This document shows positions 59,023 to 64,000 of a DNA stretch of 64,000 nt, in pieces. This DNA is from Schistocephalus solidus. Its lineage: Eukaryota; Platyhelminthes; Cestoda; Diphyllobothriidea; Diphyllobothriidae. The translations under genes and the position numbers were made by a program. Under the pieces are notes generated by a model that was not told the origin of the DNA, did no database searches, and saw only the letters and a program-made list of their open reading frames with translations. The stretch is from the NCBI GenBank assembly GCA_017591395.1, contig WEDG01001540.1, positions 124,001-188,000 of the forward strand. Reading direction: 5' to 3'. Numbering within the stretch: position 1 is the first letter of the stretch; each line of letters opens with the position of its first letter.

Positions 59023-59890
59023 CTCTTCGATGTGACCGATACTTAGCAATTACGGCTGAAGAGAGGAGGGGCGACAGAAAATACGGGTAGATTTATATGG
59101 TCTGTTTCGGGCTTAATCGGCCTTCATTCAGCCAATCATCACCCTGACTACCAGCTGGGACTGGAAACACAAACATGCGCTCGATTACGGTGCAGACAGT
59201 CCACATACTGTATTTGGCAGATGGATCATAAGCACTTCATCGAACCAAAGTTCATCAGTGCCTCATCACCTGTCATTCTCTGTCGCTGCAGATCGGTAGT
59301 CAAGGTTATGGTTGGCTTTAATTAAGGCAGAATAAGCCCTAAACAGACTTTTATCAATCTACCCATATTTTCTGTCATCGCTCCCTCTGCGATTGTAACT
59401 TGGTCGACTTCGGCCTGGTACTTGGTTGCCTGTTCATGACCTTTGCCACCCATACGGAACTTGTTTGCTTCGGGGAAGCCAATAGATCGGTGTGCGCCTA
59501 TTCCTGTTTGAATCACAGCTGCCTTTCCTGTTATGGATAAGCAAAATGTTAATTATCTCCGGCATTTGAATTTCTGGACTCCATTCCCGACTGTTTAAAT
59601 TTGATCTTCCAAACCATCTTGCGTCTAAATGGTAGAGCTTTCTCCCTCGACTTATGGAGATTGTTCACGACTCCGCATAACAGAGGTGTGTTTACAATAG
59701 GAAAGCTATAGGGGTTACAGGTGAAACCCTACTCAGAGCAAAGGTGCTAGCTAAAAGTTCAGACACGTGTTTCGCTGGTATTCTGCCACTGCTTAACACA
59801 GCTGCGAAGGGTCTGTCTTATCAGTAGGTCGCCCAGCATTTACTGCGTGCTTTCTGGTAGATACTACATTTTGCAAATTGCTGCTTTTAA
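59023..59890 (-). repeat. Truncated 931-bp unit in inverse orientation
   Basis: A reverse-complement unit starting CTCTTCGATGTGACCGATAC and cut off at the GCTGCTTTTAAAGCAGC palindrome (59879-59895), where it meets another truncated copy pointing the other way. Confidence 0.88.
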
Positions 59891-60310
59891 AGCAGCGACA
59901 GAATACCGACAAAACACGTGTCTGGGCTTCTACCTAGTACCTGCGCAATGAGTCGCTTTCCACCTGCAACGTCCAAATATACCACTGGCTGGTTGTTGGC
60001 TGTTTACTAAATTTTGCTTGGTGTTTTTGCTGTGACTGATACGTATTGACCCAAATATTCATATAAACTTTCAGTCTGCACCTATAAACCTTCAAAGAGA
60101 CTGATTTGCGTCAAGTTAGCGATTAATTTCTTAGGAAATCAAAAAGCAGCAATTTGCAAATTGGAGTATCTACTCGAAAGCACGCATTGATGCCTGGGGG
60201 ACCTTCTATTGAGCCGGATCCCTTGCTGCCGTGTTAAACAGTGGGATAATACCGGCAAAGCACATGTCTGGACTTTTAGCTTGTACCTGTGCTGTGAATA
60301 TGCTTCCGAC
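59891..60310. repeat. Mixed copies of the dispersed array-related repeat
   Basis: 59891-60070 reads AGCGACAGAATACCG, TACCTAGTACCTGCGC and GACCCAAATATTCATAT (reverse of the 53.5-kb block). 60070-60310 reads CTATAAACCTTCAAAGAGACTG, split as CTATAAACC + TTCAAAGAGACTG, then AAGCAGCAATTTGCAAATTG and CTTTTAGCTTGTACCTGTGCTG. Both are more diverged than the array. Confidence 0.65.
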
Positions 60311-61000
60311 CATTATTGACGCCCCTGAGTCTCGACCCTGCGTCATTTTGCCATCAAATAATTTTAGTAAGACCAAACCCCTACCATTGCGCTGTGGGCT
60401 TACTTTCCTCTCGGTTTTATTATGGAATATTACCGTACGCTGGAATTACGTTTATAGTCAGCTCATAAGGTAGAAATTGCCAGCCTTATCTTTCGTGCTT
60501 TTATCAGATCTAATTTTAACATAAATTGCCATCACTACGTGACTGTCTTGGAGGACTCTACGTTGAGTTCCAAGAAGCAACGAAACGATCACATCCCACA
60601 ACCTGATTGGTCAATGTACGTCTAACATTAATTCAAAATTCTCAATCACAACCAAAGAAGAAAACGAATTCATTACTCAGTGGTATAGCTTTGAACTGAA
60701 AAATAAAGAATGGGTGTTCGTGGTTCTGTTGCAGCAAAGCTGGTTTGATTAGAGCTAGCTGACGACTTAAGATAGGCTGAAAAGGGTCATCGCAGCCTTC
60801 TTTGTCTTCGTTGATACGCCATTAAGCCTTTAAATGACACATTATATCTTACTCAAGAACTATAATTATCATCGTACCCTTATTGCACAGAAAATGATAA
60901 AACAAGAGTCTCAGTGTTTCTACGAATTATATACCATGTTTGATGAGAATAATTTATGTGCCACCATCATAACACGGGAAGAGGAACCACAAATTCTAGG
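60311..61000. other. No recognised gene
   Basis: Frames 60231-60473 and 60834-61037 show no known motif. Confidence 0.5.
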
Positions 61001-61006
61001 TATAAT

Positions 61007-61135
61007 ACCGTTAGGGTTAAGGTTAGGATTTAAGTAAGTTTCAAGTTAGGGTTAAAGATAATAATATCGCTAACAGTAAAGTTTGGTTTAAGCTTCGGTT
61101 TTCGGGCTAATGTTCGGGTTAAAGTTAATTTTTCG
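61007..61135 (+). repeat. Degenerate TTAGGG-like interstitial repeat
   Basis: GTTAGGGTTAAGGTTAGG at 61010-61027, AGTTAGGGTTAAAG at about 61043-61056, then GGGCTAATGTTCGGGTTAAAG to 61122. Variants of the TTAGGG motif decaying to the right. Confidence 0.7.
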
Positions 61136-64000
61136 GGAATCACCGCAAGCCAATCTGTATTTCTAGAGGTAATTCCTACCCCTGCCGTTTTTGCAGTTCA
61201 AATGAACGTTTCTCTTCTTGGCAGTCCTTTCTGGCTGAAAACTCATTCAAAGATTTCCCCTCATAGCTTACAATTTAAAATCCAATTAATATACAAGTGA
61301 TCAGTTTTAACGGTTACTTAAACAGATCACAAAGAAAACAAGCCAATCACACTAAATATGCCGTATTTAGTTGGCTTAAAATTACCTTTTTGATTGCATA
61401 GCCACGTTTAGAAAATATTTTGATTTTTCCATATATTTTTTGTATGACAAGAAAGAGACTGCACAAGTTGGAAACTCTAAACGCAGGTAGTTCAAATGAC
61501 GCCTTAATATAAAAATAACGAATTATAATGTAGGACTTAAAATAAAAGCCACTGGAGATTCCACCAAAGTTTCCTAACAGGTGAGTTACAAAGTGTAAAT
61601 TCTTCCGAAATGGATAAGCATCTATTTTAGAAAGTTTAATTTATTTTAAACAAAACTTAGCGTTCACTAATTGAAGCAAAAAAGAAATCACAGTGTAAAT
61701 GAGTAGTTTTTCAGTCTACTAACCCGCAGGTTTATGGCGTATCTGGGTTTGTACTGTCACTAGCTTAAAACTCTTAGTGGGACATTGATGGGGAAGCAAA
61801 TGTCTTTAGTCCTTGTCAATACGATTTCTCAACGAATGATTGCTCGTCGCTGTATGACAACTTGAACCAGATCCAAGCAAATCACTCTATTGCTAAACAA
61901 AAATTTCAAATCAGCGAGAGCTCTCAAAATTTTTCTGTTCATGTCCACCGTCAGCTAACAAACAGCGAACTCGGTAGCTTAGGTGGATTAAGTGTCCAAA
62001 TTAAGTGTTAGCATATTTGGGCTTTGTCAGGTGTCATTCACTCTGTATGCAAACCAGATTGTCCCTACGATGGGCTACGTAATTAATGCACTGGACCTAC
62101 ATGGGAGCCAGGTTAGGGAACGGCGAACGTTATTCGGGATGTGCATCCATAGCAGATTCCATGTATGGAGATGTGAGTGCGATGCACCCCTATGCACGGT
62201 TTCATGCCACGCCAGCCACTTGCGTCTGATCTTTGCATCAGATGGCCGAACGCCCAGCACAGTAGACTGATACCTGCGATGATGAGGAAGATAGAATCAG
62301 TTCAATTCTGCGGACTGTTTCCTCCTGGCAGTTATGCCTTTCGTCAGCAGATAAAATCTGCGAGCTTTTAAACGATTATGGTGCATTAAAAGCCTAGACT
62401 TGGAAGGCCGTCAACTGACGGGGTCTCGTTTCAGGACGGAGTGTCATGCTGCAGTGGCTTCTTCTTAATGTGACCTCTATGGCATTTCGCATTCAATTGG
62501 GATCAGAGCTGACCTTTCTTTTTTAGTGTGAAATCGTGGTCCAGGCATGTGCGGCACGTAAAGGTCCATTTAAATTTGGTGATCCCAGCGCCCAAGCAGG
62601 TTTTCGGTCTACTTGACTGTCTTAGCAACTGACTCAGGTGTATAAGAGTTAGTGCGGTAGATGCGGCGCAAGTATACTGTCACGTCAAACTATTCGACCC
62701 GTAAGTATTCATCCCTGTGCCCTCCATTCAATGGACAACGGCGTTTGCGATGGATGAACTGGTTTACGCAAACCACAGCAATATTTACCTTTGCTCCTTA
62801 TTTCAGCAACATCTGTAAAAATGTAAATATATTACTTGGATATGTGGGTAACTTAGGTTTTACTTGATTTCCTGGCAAATGTGGACCACTTTATAAACAT
62901 TCATTGAAAATCCATGCTCTGATAAATGCAAGGTTTTGCAGAAGCTTACAACCAACTAATGGTTTTAATCGATTTCGTCCGTTTATCTTGGACCCCAGCA
63001 TAAATGCACATTGATATTCAAAATAATTTTAAAATATGCGCTTATTTCGTCAGTAAATATTTAATTATCATGGCATCAACGATAAATTGTTGAAAAATTG
63101 CCAAAAAGCCCGTTGAATGGTACAGCACAGCAAATTATTTATGGTAACGGCCGATTTAATCACTTGCATTATTGTGGTCGATGTTGCAGTAACGTCAGTA
63201 GAAACACACTGGTGGCCAAACTTTGCTGCAAAGAAGTCATTCAGTAAAGACGATGAAATCGTCTCCCTGTGTGGACGATATCTTTTAGCTTTAGCGATGA
63301 ATGTTAACAATTTAACAACCATATGGAATACAATTTCAAGAAAAGATTTGATCACCTGATTTATAATAATTCTGAATTTACCCTGCCCTTAGTTATAAGA
63401 AGAAGGAAATATAATCTGCAATTGCGTAGTTGTTTTTCTTATAGGTTGATACAAGAGCTGATCATAGAACAGGAACAGTCACGTGTTTTTAACATTTCTG
63501 TTTGAGTTATAAAGTTCTGCATACATAAAGATTAAGTTTCTTCGAACAGGGAGCCTTGCAAAAATATTAGGCAGAAATTACATGCACTTTTTACTTCTTT
63601 CCCATTGAGACTTACATGATAATGTGTTTTAAACTTTTAAACTGCCGATATCACTTTCGGTTTTGTAACTGATTAGCTGAATTTTAGCCGAAAGGGGTAA
63701 TAAACAACCCATGAAGCTAAATATTACACTGAAATTACTCCTTTTGGCATAGCCTTTCACATAACTTGATAGAAGAATACAATTGGTTGCCGAAATTGAT
63801 TTGTTTTAAAGTGAAAGGGAAACCCGAAATAACTCTGTATAATTCGACCAGAACAACTACAGTGCCATTTCTAGCATCATTGGACGGGCTTAGCGAATTT
63901 CAAATATCTCAGTAAATTTTCGACTACGATATAGCTGAATCGAATTTGTGCGTAATATTTTTCCGTATGCATCTTGTCTTCCACTTCGCACGTCGAATGC
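61136..64000. other. No recognised gene
   Basis: Overlapping opposed frames near 61992-62371 and 63068-63505, none with a motif I recognise. AT-rich, with no repeat shared with the rest of the window. Confidence 0.5.

Noticed and set aside
1..64000. CRISPR arrays, phage, bacterial operons or riboswitches
   Set aside because: No short direct repeat-spacer arrays, no Shine-Dalgarno-led gene runs; tRNA-derived SINEs and non-LTR elements show the DNA is eukaryotic.

Overview
This window looks like repeat-dense, intergenic eukaryotic DNA, most likely from a flatworm (Platyhelminthes; a tapeworm or fluke is my inference). I found no bacterial-type operon and no host gene that I can name. The longest open frames are about 130 codons. 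Almost everything recognisable is decayed retroelement sequence. The assignment rests on the mixture: many Penelope-like elements (PLEs) with C-terminal GIY-YIG nucleases, jockey/CR1-like non-LTR remnants, tRNA-derived SINEs, and a short TTAGGG-like patch.

Layout. 0-6 kb: a degenerate PLE (about 235-2065, +), a degenerate non-LTR element with an ACTGA-repeat tail (2117-3645, +), then two PLE 3' fragments in tandem on the minus strand (4600-5250 and 5520-5884). 6-17 kb: mostly unrecognised AT-rich DNA, with a tRNA-like sequence at 7209-7291 and a second type of non-LTR remnant at 9610-10600. 17-27 kb: a SINE, one arm of a large inverted duplication (17890-20760), and a tandem array of seven ~931-bp units (20571-27090) that abuts a PLE-type 3' tail with a hammerhead-like fold. 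27-38 kb: unrecognised DNA, then two more PLEs (30907-32805, the best preserved; 36002-37752). 40-50 kb: a 2.1-kb inverted duplication (40373-42455 / 47672-49741) carrying a non-LTR remnant that itself contains a nested 343-bp insertion. 50-60 kb: another PLE 3' end (about 51995-52508), then the second arm of the first inverted duplication (53690-56565), direct duplications, and two minus-strand copies of the 931-bp unit. 60-64 kb: a degenerate TTAGGG-like patch and unrecognised DNA.

The main biological signal is in the PLEs. At least six PLE remnants or tails from different lineages lie here. Several end in a short motif with the layout of a hammerhead ribozyme (stem-loop II, GAAA box, then a CGTCAGGCGAATAAA-like segment). 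The clearest are at 37712-37752, 32770-32803, 52480-52508 and 27150-27187 (minus). PLEs are known to carry hammerheads in their terminal repeats. What stands out is several diverged versions in 64 kb, one of them joined directly to a tandem array. The second main signal is structural: two nested sets of inverted duplications indicate repeated local rearrangement, or in part assembly artefact.

All PLE and non-LTR reading frames contain stops and frameshifts, so none is expected to be active. Boundaries of decayed elements are approximate.
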